Positions 10,860-19,695 of a stretch of 64,000 bases of DNA are shown one piece after another. The stretch is from assembly GCA_907163375.1 (NCBI GenBank), contig CAJQUW010014423.1, positions 124,001-188,000 on the forward strand. The letters are read 5' to 3'. The position numbers and the translations under genes were made by a program. This DNA comes from Prostheceraeus crozeri. Taxonomy: Eukaryota > Platyhelminthes > Polycladida > Euryleptidae. Numbering within the stretch: the first letter of the stretch is position 1; each line of letters begins with the position of its first letter. A model generated the notes under the pieces. That model had not been told where the DNA came from and did no database searches. It was given only the letters and a program-made list of their open reading frames with translations.

Positions 10860-12151
10860 TTAAAAATCACTTCGTTGTAATTCATTTTGATAAAATCGGC
10901 CTCTGATATCTTCATCATCTAAATCTTTGATTTCGTAAGTAATCGGATAAGTTTAATTTATTTTACAAACTTCAAATATCTCTTTCGTCCAATAGCCAAC
11001 AAAGCCTTTTTCAAATTTATTTTTATACTTAAATATTCTAACTCTATCTCCAATCTTAAATTTCGGCTTAAGTTTCTGTAAATTCGGATTACTCTCATTC
11101 GAATAATTATTTTCGAATATTTTCTTTCGGATTAAATCAGGGTCGTCAGAAGCATTCTTTGGGGTTTCTTCAATACCAGAATGAACTTTATTATTGTACT
11201 CTTCTACAATTCCTGGTAATATCTTCAACCATTCTGATTTCCTCGCTCAGTAAAGTACTTAAAAATTTTATTTTTTAGTGATCTATTGAATCTTTCTATC
11301 ACTACGGCCTTCCCTGCATTTTCAGTTGAATAAACAGTTTCAAATAGTGGCTGAACATTTCCGTTATAAAATTCCGACCCGTTATCAACAAACAATTTCC
11401 TTGGCTTTCTCTTACTATCTTGAAAGATTTCTTCAAACGCATATTTAACTGATAGACCACTTTTATTTTTTAAAGGGTTTACCCAAGCGTATCGTGTATA
11501 TAAATCTATAACGGTCAATGCGTATTTATAATCAGAATCATACGGCATATGAATAAGATCAGCACTCCAAATATCATCTTTATTAAATACTTTTACTTTC
11601 AATAAATATTTAGGATTTCTATATTCTTTATGAATTTCAGACGCGTAGGTTCGAGCGTTGCTCTCAGAAATCTTTGCTGTCGTTTCATTTAAACCCTGAC
11701 CGAATAATATTTTAGCTTGTAAAGCTTTCTTAACAAACATTCTTTCAATTTTTTCTCTAAATGTAGGATTTTGAATACTATCTAATTCTTGAATCATCTT
11801 CTTATCAGCTACATGACGAGAACTTAGGTCATGATTTCGATAAGCGAAATCATGCCTGTAAGCTGCGGTATCTACTCTATTTATTGGTTCTTCACCTGGT
11901 TTCGGATTATTATTCTCATCTAGTCTTATATCTAATCGAGTTCCTGGACCGGTATATGAATGACCAGGAAGATGTTTTTCTTTCGAATATTTACTCCAAA
12001 TAAATCCAGGAAAGTTTTCTAATGTTTTTTGTATGTAGTTACCTTCATAAATTTTACAATTTGAGTTTTTATTTTTGTTTAATAGATAATTTAATAAATC
12101 GAAATTAGCAATTTTTAATTTAATTAAATTTTCGGAATTTGTAGAATTCAT
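10860..12151 (-). pseudogene. Phospholipase A2-integrase fusion (frameshift and stop)
   Basis: Residues about 45-125 form a parvovirus VP1-type PLA2: the Ca-binding loop Y-T-G-P-G-T (66-71), then A-A-Y-R-H-D-F-A-Y with the His-Asp catalytic pair (100-101). The same frame continues into a retroviral/Polinton-type integrase core with D198 (W-S-A-D-L), D256 (F-V-D-N-G) and E286 (V-I-E-R-F-N). The last two are only 30 residues apart, shorter than the usual D-x35-E. A one-base frameshift near 11226-11234 separates the core from the C-terminal SH3/chromo-like domain (K-P-K-F-K-I-G-D-R-V-R). There a TAA near 10954 replaces the Gln seen in the copy at 18939-19157. The normal N-terminal part of a Polinton integrase is missing and the PLA2 stands in its place. 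PLA2 is used by parvoviruses to breach endosomes; here that role is inferred. Confidence 0.85.
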
Positions 12152-12173
12152 TTTAAAAGATAAAATAAAAGCT

Positions 12174-12655
12174 TTACCTTATCATACTAGGACTTAGATA
12201 TATTCCAGAACCATCTTTAGTTTCTTTAATTTCAATTAAATCATCAACATTGTGGAGAATATTTTTAAGAACTCGTTTTCCGTCATCAACTAAATTTAAT
12301 TTACTAATAAAATTATCTACTATTCCGTCACCACTAGCAACTTTCTCTAACTCTCTATTATGACGTTTTTGTTCTTCTAATGCTGCTTTCTATGATTTAT
12401 TTTTATTTACTGCTTGGACAATACCAGCTGTCCCATCTGCAACACTTCCTGCTGCTGCTATGCCTCCTATTATTAGTGCAATTAATGGGAGAATTCCACC
12501 ATTCTTTTCTTCTTGTAATTGAATATTCTCTATCATTGGTTTACTTATGTAATACTTTTTTTGTTAATCGTAATAGTTTTAGGGGTATTTTTGTCAACAA
12601 TATTACGTAATTTTAATTCAACAGTTTTATTATTATTACTTTTCGCTTGCGACAT
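12174..12655 (-). pseudogene. Small hydrophobic Polinton protein (broken)
   Basis: Reading from an ATG at 12655 gives a basic, Asn-rich start that runs to a stop. A shifted frame then encodes a Gly/Ala/Ile-rich segment (G-G-I-L-P-L-I-A-L-I-I-G-G-I-A-A-A-G) followed by a Glu/Lys-rich helix and an ending with G-S-G-I-Y-L. A TAG interrupts the middle (near 12390). The layout of an amphipathic glycine-rich stretch followed by a coiled helix is like the small minor capsid or membrane-active proteins of Polintons and adintoviruses, compared in the literature with adenovirus pVI/pX. It lies between the PLA2-integrase and the MCP in the same direction, which fits a late gene. Function is inferred from layout only. 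Confidence 0.6.
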
Positions 12656-12758
12656 TTTTAATAAAAAAATTTTAAGTTACGAAAATTTTTAATCTATTGT
12701 AGTTATGAAAAATTTAAAGTTATCAAAAATTTTAATCTATTCTAGTTATGAAAAAAAA

Positions 12759-14093
12759 TTAATTAGTCCTAGCCATCTTTCCATTAAGAATTTCAATAGA
12801 ATATTTTACATCTTCTAGCAATAAACCATAAGCCATCAATGAAGTTGTGGAATCTTTCTGTTCAATATTAATTGTTACATCACAACCAGTCTTGATAATA
12901 TCTTCAGATTGTGCACTTAAATCGAAACAGAAAACAGGATATAAATGTCTCCAATCTCCAGGAGTTAATTGTGGTTCAACTCCAAATTCTATACAAAGAT
13001 TTCGATAAGAATCATATCCTTCCATAAATTGATTATTGGTATCATCGAATCTTAATGGATCAATTGGATATCGGGTTTGATTTAATGAAACTTGTAAACT
13101 TCGAATTGTATTAATATGAAAAAGATTGTTGTTCTTATCAAAACTTTGAGAATTATTTCTTTGAAATGTTAGTAATAAATATCTTGGAGTATTTGAAGTT
13201 CTAGTAAAATGCCAGTTAAATCTTTGCTCTGAAAAAGTTACTGAACTAGCAGTACGCTTTAGAAAATTTACTGGAATTGGTTTGTTAGTATTTAATCTTT
13301 TTGCAATAGCTGTTTCAACCTCTAAACTAGGAGTAATATGCTTAATCCACCATTCAAGTCTATCAATTTTGAAATATGCTTTTTTTCCAGTCTTGCCAAA
13401 AAAGATTAATTCATTATTTGCTGTCCGATGAATTATTAACTTAAATTTTAATTGATATGATATTTTATCATAATCTAAATATCCGAATAATGGAGACAAT
13501 GACCAATTTACTGTCTGTTTACTTTTCTTGTTAAATTCACGTCTTTCTTTATATGCACTATTGTTTGTTTTATTTAAATGTTTTGCAATATTTTCTACAT
13601 CTTTCGCAATTCCTGCTGCATCTGTTCCAGCGTGAGTTAAATCATCAACAATTATACCATCATTAGTATCAGGAAACCAACCTTCGATTTCATACTTTTT
13701 ATTATTTTCACCAATTGTTACAAATCTAAGCATTGTATCAATTACACCTGGAGAATCACTTATTGTTTCTATATTTTGAGTTGCAACATCTAAACGCATT
13801 TGTGTAAATAATCTTGGAAAAAAATTATTCTCTAGTGCAATATTATCGGCATCTGGTAATGGTGTTGTAAAATTGGCATCACTATATAAAGAATATTCAC
13901 AGTGTAAAAATGAATCAGGTAAATATAAATAACTCTGCTGATTATCAACTTCAAAAATTAAATCACCTCCAGTATTTACTCTACTAAAAGATCCGGGATT
14001 CATAGCAATTCTTATATAGTCATTATTTTTTTGATTATAAGTAACACCTGGTGGTTTATCTAATTCAAATTTATTTTCAATTAGCGAAGACAT
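12759..14093 (-). CDS. MCP: Major capsid protein (hexon-like, double jelly roll)
   Basis: An uninterrupted 444-codon frame. The sequence is rich in alternating hydrophobic strands and Asn/Asp loops, with blocks typical of Polinton/adintovirus hexon proteins: G-G-D-L-I-F-E-V followed by S-Y-L-Y-L-P-D-S-F at the N-terminus, a conserved-looking 'F-T-Q-M-R-L' strand, and a second half with W-H-F-T-R and P-R-Y-L-L-L-T-F-Q-R. I assign it from these blocks, its size and its position beside the other virion genes. I could not test the fold. The start ATG at 14093 follows an AT-rich intergenic stretch of about 130 bp with repeated 'aaaattttgctaaa' motifs. It is one of the few genes of the element without damage. 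Confidence 0.85.
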   Translation of the reverse strand: MSSLIENKFELDKPPGVTYNQKNNDYIRIAMNPGSFSRVNTGGDLIFEVDNQQSYLYLPDSFLHCEYSLYSDANFTTPLPDADNIALENNFFPRLFTQMRLDVATQNIETISDSPGVIDTMLRFVTIGENNKKYEIEGWFPDTNDGIIVDDLTHAGTDAAGIAKDVENIAKHLNKTNNSAYKERREFNKKSKQTVNWSLSPLFGYLDYDKISYQLKFKLIIHRTANNELIFFGKTGKKAYFKIDRLEWWIKHITPSLEVETAIAKRLNTNKPIPVNFLKRTASSVTFSEQRFNWHFTRTSNTPRYLLLTFQRNNSQSFDKNNNLFHINTIRSLQVSLNQTRYPIDPLRFDDTNNQFMEGYDSYRNLCIEFGVEPQLTPGDWRHLYPVFCFDLSAQSEDIIKTGCDVTINIEQKDSTTSLMAYGLLLEDVKYSIEILNGKMARTN

Positions 14094-14230
14094 TTTTATA
14101 AAAAATAATTTGACTTTTTGTTTTTCTCACACACAGAAAAAATTCTGCTAAAATAATTTTACTAAAAAAATTTTGCTAAAAAAATTTTACTAAGAAAATT
14201 TTGCTAAAAAAACTTTACTGAAATATAATT

Positions 14231-14733
14231 TTAGAATTTTGCTAGACCAGCTCCGCTGTTAACACCATTACCTCTTATTTCTTCAATTGAACGTTTTATG
14301 GCTGTGCCTGATTTCTTCTTATGTTTACTATCAGACGGAGCTCCGCTCCTCAAGGTTTCACCCCCCACAGCTATGTTAGCAATTTTGTCTTTTGTTTCCT
14401 CTGAAAGTTTTTTAATTTTTTTAGCTCTTCAGAATCATTCCTAAGTTTACGAATAGCTTCTAGTTGTTTTAATTTGTTTTGAGACTTAACAGCATTTGAT
14501 ATTGCACTAGCTGTACTACCTATAGCAGCTGCTCCTTTTGCAGCAGAGGTAATCAAATCTTTATTATTTTTAATTAAGTTAACGATACTTCCAATACCAG
14601 AAAAGATCCCAGCTCCTTCCGTGTGAACTGTTTCTCTATTATCATAATGATCAACAGGATTCATACGTGGTTCATGAGCAATTCTTTGATTTGAAGCAAA
14701 ATGTTTAAGATTGTGTTTATAAATTATAGGCAT
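14231..14733 (-). pseudogene. pVI-like minor capsid/membrane-active protein (frameshift)
   Basis: The start is Met at 14733. After about 40 polar residues comes an amphipathic stretch (G-A-G-I-F-S-G-I-G-S-I-V) and an Ala-rich helix (S-A-A-K-G-A-A-A-I-G-S-T-A-S-A), then a Lys-rich helix. Adenovirus pVI has the same order: an N-terminal amphipathic helix that lyses membranes. A frameshift in the T7 run at 14416-14422 cuts the frame. The tail continues in another frame to a stop at 14231 and includes a GC-rich insert (G-G-E-T-L-R-S-G-A-P) and a Gly-rich end. It sits just upstream of the MCP on the same strand. The pVI comparison is structural analogy, not proven homology. Confidence 0.65.
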
Positions 14734-14899
14734 TTTTTAGGAATAAATTTGACTTTTGGGAAAAATATTTACGTTAAGATTTACGTGTGTGAATGTCCAA
14801 CAACTTCGTGATAACTTTATTAATTTTCCAATGCACTTTATCTATTGCGTCAAGCAGCGTTTCATGTACTTTAATTTCTTTTCTATTAACTTGCATTTT

Positions 14900-15659
14900 C
14901 TACTGATTCATCTTCAACGCGGCTTTAAGAGCATTTAACTTAATTTTAAGAACATCTAATTGTCTTTTAACAGAATCTAACTGTTCTTTATTTTCTTTAG
15001 AGTTTCGTTTAAAATTTTTCTTTTCTTCATTTTCTAAATTGATTTTAAGAATTTTCATTTTATCAACTTTTTGATTAAGTGAGTTTACTTCATTTATTAT
15101 TCTATTCATCTTTTTCATTTGTTGAGTAATTTTAGAACTTAATTCATCAACACTTTTTTGGAATGTAGCTTGTAACTGCTTTAAATTTTTTAAATTCTTT
15201 CAGGTAGTTTTTCTATTTCATCTTCTAATTGTTCTTTCAATTATTTTATCTGTTGTTTATTTTTAATGACTGCAGATTTTAACTTATAGAAAGTAATATT
15301 AAAATTTTTGATTGTTCAGAAATCTTTTTAAAAAGTTTTGCTATATCTGCTTCTAGCTCTCTATCCTTTTTATCAAGTTTTAATAATTTTTCGTTTAATG
15401 ATTTGTCATTAAGTTTTAGCAACTTTAATTCATTCATCAGTGGAACCAAAACATCGTTTATATATTTTTCCTCTAAGTCATTGACTTGTGTATCAACATA
15501 TTGTTTATTTGTTAACTCTGTATTTTGTTGCGGAAGAATAGAAAGATGCAATGGACCAGATAAAACGTCTCCAGTTTTCATGATATAATTTTCTATCTCT
15601 ATTTCTGATTCACGATTATTCGGGATATATGCACCTCCACCAACATTTGGTAACATCAT
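14900..15659 (-). pseudogene. Fibre-like coiled-coil protein (frameshifted)
   Basis: The start is Met-Met at 15659. Residues 25-60 contain I-M-K-T-G-D-V-L-S-G-P-L-H-L and then N-K-Q-Y-V-D, the pattern found at the head of trimeric phage and virus tail fibres ('M-x-G-x-L-x-L ... N-K-x-Y-V-D'). The rest is continuous heptad-like coiled coil with Leu/Ile spacing. Frame breaks near 15280-15190 split it, but coiled-coil coding continues in shifted frames to a stop at 14900. A trimeric attachment fibre or spike shaft is the natural guess. A receptor-binding knob is not visible, so the product may be shaft only. Confidence 0.6.
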
Positions 15660-15760
15660 TTTTAAAACAATAAAAAAGTAATTTTTTATATAATGAGAAA
15701 AAAATAAAATTTTTTCTAATAAAAATAAAAATGAAAATTTTTTCTAATAAAAATAAAAAA

Positions 15761-15850
15761 ATGGAAAAAGCAAATTTAAAAAAATTATATTCGCCCGCAT
15801 CATCCTGTTCTTCTTATTCGACGAGATCAAAGGGATTTGAAAATAAATGT
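15761..15850 (+). pseudogene. 5' end of a plus-strand Polinton gene, cut by the LINE
   Basis: An ATG at 15761 opens a frame (M-E-K-A-N-L-K-K-L-Y-S-P...) that runs into the 3' microsatellite tail of the LINE at about 15850. It is divergent from the fibre-like gene, separated by a 100-bp AT-rich promoter-like gap. The 'L-K-K-L-Y-x-P' start reminds me of Polinton integrase N-termini. The plus-strand integrase C-terminus on the other side of the LINE (18939-19157) makes this plausible, but the central catalytic part is missing. It could equally be another gene. Confidence 0.4.
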
Positions 15851-18800
15851 TTTGATAATAATAATAATAATAATAATATTCTTTATTGTCTCATAAAGGT
15901 CCATGAGCACATCACAAAGTTAGAGGTAAAACATGCATACTCGTACAAGTGAAAAATAAAAGTTGGATAAAATGGACAAGTCTTTCAAGGGCAAAATTTA
16001 ATAAAAGAATCACTGAAACGCTTTGTGCGTGAGAACGGTCTCTTCACTGGTACACGAACATTTGAACGTTTTGGTCTTGTTTTGAACATCTCTCGTAGTG
16101 GATGATCTTCATAATTACATACTTTACAAAAAAGTTTCTCACAGGTCTTGTTTGCTGTATCAAACAAGCCAAAATCATAAGGAAGTCCAATTATTCTATA
16201 TGCACGTTTATCTACCTTGATGAGTTCGTCAAACAAGTATTTCGAAAGATTACAAAATGATGGGAATCCAAGCATCATAACACTTCGTATACAAGAAATG
16301 TAAACCTTTAGTATAACATTTTGTGGACATCCCGACTTTTTCAAATTTCGAATGATGAACATTCGGCGGGAACATGCTTTTACAATCTTTTGAATGTGTT
16401 CGTTCCATCTTAATGATTTGGAAAAAGTTAGACCAAGAAGAGGCAGAGTGTTAACGACTTCAATCATTCTACCATTAGAAGTAACAACAGGGTTCAAGGT
16501 AAGTCCTTTTCTGGTTACTATGTCAAGTATTCTGCATTTCTCAGTGTTCAGAGGAAGACCCATGTTGCCAGACCAAAGTTCCAAAGCATTCCATTCTTCT
16601 TGCAAGAAGTCATTATCGGCATTATTAATAAAATGTAGGATCGTGAAATCATCAGCATATTTGAATAATTTTGAATTATCATGGATAGAACAAAAATCAC
16701 TGACAGCAATGCAAAAAAGTAGAGGTCCCAAAACACTGCCTTGGGGAACCCCACTTGTTAAATCGGACCACACTGAGACTTGATTGCCAACTTTAACACG
16801 TTGAGTGCGTGAAGTCAAATAATCACGAATCCATGTACAAGCTTGAAATGGAAGATAGCGAAGGATCGCAGTTATGATACGATGGTGATCCAATTTGTCA
16901 AATGCCTTTGAGAAATCTGTGCTCAACACACGCACTGCTCCTGATTTTGAGTCAAGATGTTGTAGAATGTGGTGGTTGATAAGAGGTAGTGCGGAAGTTG
17001 TACCTCTTCCATTTGCAGGGATATATGCATATTGAGAAGTGTCAAGTTCTTGAATATATGGGATGATCCACTTGTTTGCGACCAGTCTTTCCAGTACTTT
17101 GGAAAGTATAGGAAGGAGGGAGATAGGTCTAAATTCTGACACTTGTGACGGACGTGCACATTTTGGAATTGGAGAAATATTTGATGCTTTGAAACACATA
17201 GGTACTTTTCCACAAGACAGACTTTCATTAAATATCATAGTGACAACAGAAGAGAGAGCAGATGCGGAACACCTGAACACCCAGAATGGAAGTTCGTCGG
17301 GACCAAATGATTTCCTTCGTAACTTGGATAATTCTGTTTCAACTTCCTCCGTAGTCAAGATAACAGGATGACTTGCTAGCACTGCCGGAATAACTGGTGG
17401 AATAGAAGATTTCACCATAATGGATGAGAAGTGGCTATTTAATTCATCAACAGAAAATTGCGTAGCCACATTAACAGCACCAGCTTTCTTGTTAAAGCGT
17501 GCGAGATTTCTGATAGCATCCCAAGTTTCCTTTGAGGACTTTGTTCGGGAAACTCTGCTGAAGTAAGAAGACTTGAGACGTTTGATGGTATCAATGACTT
17601 CTTGTCGTAGACGATGATATTTCTCAAATTGTTTGTTGTGATACGCTCTGTCCCGGTCGTTAATCAGGAACTTTAGTGATGGTGACATCCAGAGAGGATC
17701 ATCTGAGCGAAAGCGCATCATTCTCGGCGGAAAACAAATCACATAAATGGCTTTCATGTGATTTATGAAAGCATCAGCAGAACTTTCTGGACAAGATAGT
17801 ACCAGACCCACCCAATCAACAGAATCGACAAAGCTATGGAAGTAAGACATTTTGGATTTTGTGATTTTCCGAATCAATTGCTTCCGAATAATGATATTTG
17901 TATCAGCTTCAATCGGATCAGGAATTTTCCATATAATTGATGCATGGTCTGAATTACCGAAAGGAGGCAATAAAGTTGTTTTTATTTCAGGTTGAAAATT
18001 GACAAAGATCTGTTCCAAGATATTGAGGTTCCGAGTCGGTGAGAAGACGATGGGCTTCAATCCTGTGATACGTGTCACTTCGTCATAACGATATCGTAGT
18101 CCATTAAAATCTCCGCATAAGATGATATTCAAATTCTGAGGGAAATGAGTTGATAAATTAGCGTAGTCAATGATGCTGGTGATACACTCAATACAATTAT
18201 CGTCGCAAGTTCTGTTATTCCAGAATGGGTGGTATAGACATATAGTAAGCAAAGGAATGCCACTGAATAGCAGTACCAAGAACTCAGTGCCACATGAATT
18301 CAAACCAGGAATGTCGGAAAGGCTAACAGCATGATAACGTAGTTTATTGGTGATGTAGGCAATTATTCCACCACCATTCCGATTTCTATCGCATCTGGCA
18401 ATGGAATAACCAGAAATATTCAAGCTGGAATCTGGTATATCAGTGTCCAACCACGATTCAGTAAAAAAAGCAGCATCAGGAAGCAATTTTCTCATCCTCA
18501 TATCAACTTCGTCAAACTTGTTGTTAAGGGAACGCACGTTAGACAATAAGATCGAGGAGAAACAACAATCTTGTACTGCATTTCTCCTAGGAGGTTCTAG
18601 ATTGACGAAAGGTATTCTTCGTAGCACTCTTACAGAACATGTACTGAATTCAACTGACTTGATTTTTCTCCTTGTTATTCTTGAAGGTATTGGTAGGTTG
18701 TATCCGCGTTTACATATATTTCGCTTATTCTTGATTCCAAGTAGAAAGATGTAACGTTTTGTTCTTCTTGAAAGACCAAAGCATTCATTATTCAATAGAA

Positions 18801-18938
18801 TTAGTTCAGCATTTGTGTAGGCGAGACGTTCGTGCATTTGTTCGCAAGCAATCGATCGTATCAGAAACGTATGTGCTGTACACAATCACAGAAGCGCTTG
18901 CTGACCGTCCGTCCTCGGTGACAGATCGATGCGATTTG
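15850..18938 (-). mobile_element. CR1/L2-like non-LTR retrotransposon inserted in the Polinton
   Basis: A minus-strand LINE of about 3.1 kb. Its 3' end is the (ATT)n-type tail at 15858-15882, near an AATAAAG-like signal. Its 5' part ends abruptly at about 18938, where integrase-derived sequence resumes. No target-site duplication is evident between the two flanks, and integrase sequence seems to be missing between them, so insertion was accompanied by or followed by deletion. Its reading frame is clean, so it is younger than most damage around it. Confidence 0.88.
15985..18885 (-). CDS. LINE ORF2: APE endonuclease and reverse transcriptase
   Basis: A single 966-codon frame without interruption. 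The N-terminal basic region (about 1-105) is followed by an apurinic-type endonuclease: L-S-N-V-R-S-L-N-N-K, F-F-T-E-S-W-L, N-I-I-L-C-G-D-F-N and the final N-S-D-H. The reverse transcriptase follows with F-R-P-I-S-L-L-P, T-D-F-S-K-A-F-D, G-V-P-Q-G-S-V-L-G-P and the catalytic Y-A-D-D. Motif style (N-x-R-S-L-N-N-K; S-K-A-F-D; P-Q-G-S-V-L-G-P-L-L-F) fits the CR1/L2 group. Endonuclease and RT active-site residues are present, so the protein could be functional. No ORF1 is visible, so the element is either 5' truncated or of a type lacking it. Confidence 0.93.
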   Translation of the reverse strand: MCTAHTFLIRSIACEQMHERLAYTNAELILLNNECFGLSRRTKRYIFLLGIKNKRNICKRGYNLPIPSRITRRKIKSVEFSTCSVRVLRRIPFVNLEPPRRNAVQDCCFSSILLSNVRSLNNKFDEVDMRMRKLLPDAAFFTESWLDTDIPDSSLNISGYSIARCDRNRNGGGIIAYITNKLRYHAVSLSDIPGLNSCGTEFLVLLFSGIPLLTICLYHPFWNNRTCDDNCIECITSIIDYANLSTHFPQNLNIILCGDFNGLRYRYDEVTRITGLKPIVFSPTRNLNILEQIFVNFQPEIKTTLLPPFGNSDHASIIWKIPDPIEADTNIIIRKQLIRKITKSKMSYFHSFVDSVDWVGLVLSCPESSADAFINHMKAIYVICFPPRMMRFRSDDPLWMSPSLKFLINDRDRAYHNKQFEKYHRLRQEVIDTIKRLKSSYFSRVSRTKSSKETWDAIRNLARFNKKAGAVNVATQFSVDELNSHFSSIMVKSSIPPVIPAVLASHPVILTTEEVETELSKLRRKSFGPDELPFWVFRCSASALSSVVTMIFNESLSCGKVPMCFKASNISPIPKCARPSQVSEFRPISLLPILSKVLERLVANKWIIPYIQELDTSQYAYIPANGRGTTSALPLINHHILQHLDSKSGAVRVLSTDFSKAFDKLDHHRIITAILRYLPFQACTWIRDYLTSRTQRVKVGNQVSVWSDLTSGVPQGSVLGPLLFCIAVSDFCSIHDNSKLFKYADDFTILHFINNADNDFLQEEWNALELWSGNMGLPLNTEKCRILDIVTRKGLTLNPVVTSNGRMIEVVNTLPLLGLTFSKSLRWNEHIQKIVKACSRRMFIIRNLKKSGCPQNVILKVYISCIRSVMMLGFPSFCNLSKYLFDELIKVDKRAYRIIGLPYDFGLFDTANKTCEKLFCKVCNYEDHPLREMFKTRPKRSNVRVPVKRPFSRTKRFSDSFIKFCP

Positions 18939-19157
18939 CAGAAACTTAAGCCGAAATTTAAAATTGGAGATAGAGTTAGAATATTTAAGTATAAGAATAA
19001 ATTTGAAAAGGGCTTCGTCGGATACTGGACTAAAGAAATATTTGAAGTTTCTAAAATAAATCAAACTTATCCGATCACTTACGAAATCAAAGATTTATAT
19101 GATGAACGTATCAGAGGCCGATTTTATCAAAATGAATTACAACGAAGCGAGCTTTAA
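18939..19157 (+). pseudogene. Integrase C-terminal domain fragment (copy B)
   Basis: The SH3/chromo-like C-terminal domain of the Polinton integrase (K-P-K-F-K-I-G-D-R-V-R ... G-Y-W-T-K-E-I-F-E-V) is complete from about 18942 to a stop at 19155-19157. It keeps the Gln codon that is a stop in copy A. Upstream the frame runs into LINE 5' sequence, so the catalytic core is gone. It converges on protease copy B. Together they form an inverted, diverged copy of the protease/integrase end at 10426-11090. Confidence 0.85.
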
Positions 19158-19197
19158 CCTTTAGGTGGTGCTGTAGCTAGCTAGCTTCGCTTGATTT

Positions 19198-19695
19198 TTA
19201 ATTATCATCATTATTATTATTCAATTCTAACATAATATCTAGAAATGGTACTCCTTTCTGTAATTTCAATAAAACATAAAGACATAATTGCCCACAATAA
19301 GTACTTCCCGGTTTTTGAATTTGAAATGTATTATAAGTTCCATTGCCAATTAATTTTTTAACTTCTTTTGTTGGGGGAAGTCCATATGAGTCAAACCAAT
19401 AGTTCTCAGCCTCTGGGCGGTCAAAATAATAATTATCTCTATTTTTATTTCTTTGACCCGCAGACCAATGTACTCCTTTTTCATCTGATGTGTGAAGATT
19501 TGTTATGAAGTTTATAGTTGGAACTTTGTTCCGGGAACTGAAGGTTCCTGATGGCTTATTTTTTAGGAATTGTAATTCGTCTCTCATCAATATGTGAAAA
19601 TTCTTTAATCCCAATTGATTTGCGATCTCATTTAAATCGAAATTTGTCGTGGTTTGTTTGCCGTATTGTTTTAAGAAATCATTTATGTTGCTCAT
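19198..19695 (-). CDS. Adenain-like cysteine protease, copy B
   Basis: A complete Ulp1/adenain-type maturation protease on the minus strand, starting at the M-S-N-I-N codon 19695 by comparison with copy A. The frame is also open upstream to 19827, but that part is not shared. The catalytic His (G-V-H-W), Asp (Y-F-D), Gln and Cys (Y-C-G-Q-L-C) are present, and the natural 11-residue tail missing from copy A is kept. Two extra segments distinguish it: nine residues encoded by a hairpin-forming GC-rich insert (19520-19548), and a 30-bp segment near 19410-19440 that duplicates the N-Y-x-F-D block. If only one copy is functional, this is the likelier one. Confidence 0.87.
   Translation of the reverse strand: MSNINDFLKQYGKQTTTNFDLNEIANQLGLKNFHILMRDELQFLKNKPSGTFSSRNKVPTINFITNLHTSDEKGVHWSAGQRNKNRDNYYFDRPEAENYWFDSYGLPPTKEVKKLIGNGTYNTFQIQKPGSTYCGQLCLYVLLKLQKGVPFLDIMLELNNNNDDN
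19520..19548. repeat. GC-rich mini-hairpin pair inside the protease gene
   Basis: GGAACTTTGTTCC (19520-19532) is a perfect 5-bp-arm hairpin with a 3-base loop. It is followed at once by GGAAC...GTTCC (19534-19548). The insert is absent from protease copy A and keeps the frame. It has the same stem-CAAAG-stem design as hairpins at 23081, 25331 and 25757. Confidence 0.85.

Noticed and set aside
16394..18754. Plus- and minus-strand ORFs of 60-130 codons inside the LINE
   Set aside because: Shadows of the 966-codon ORF2.
18759..18940. Plus-strand frame joined to the integrase C-terminal fragment
   Set aside because: Bases up to about 18938 are antisense of the LINE 5' part; the junction is an insertion boundary, not a natural protein.
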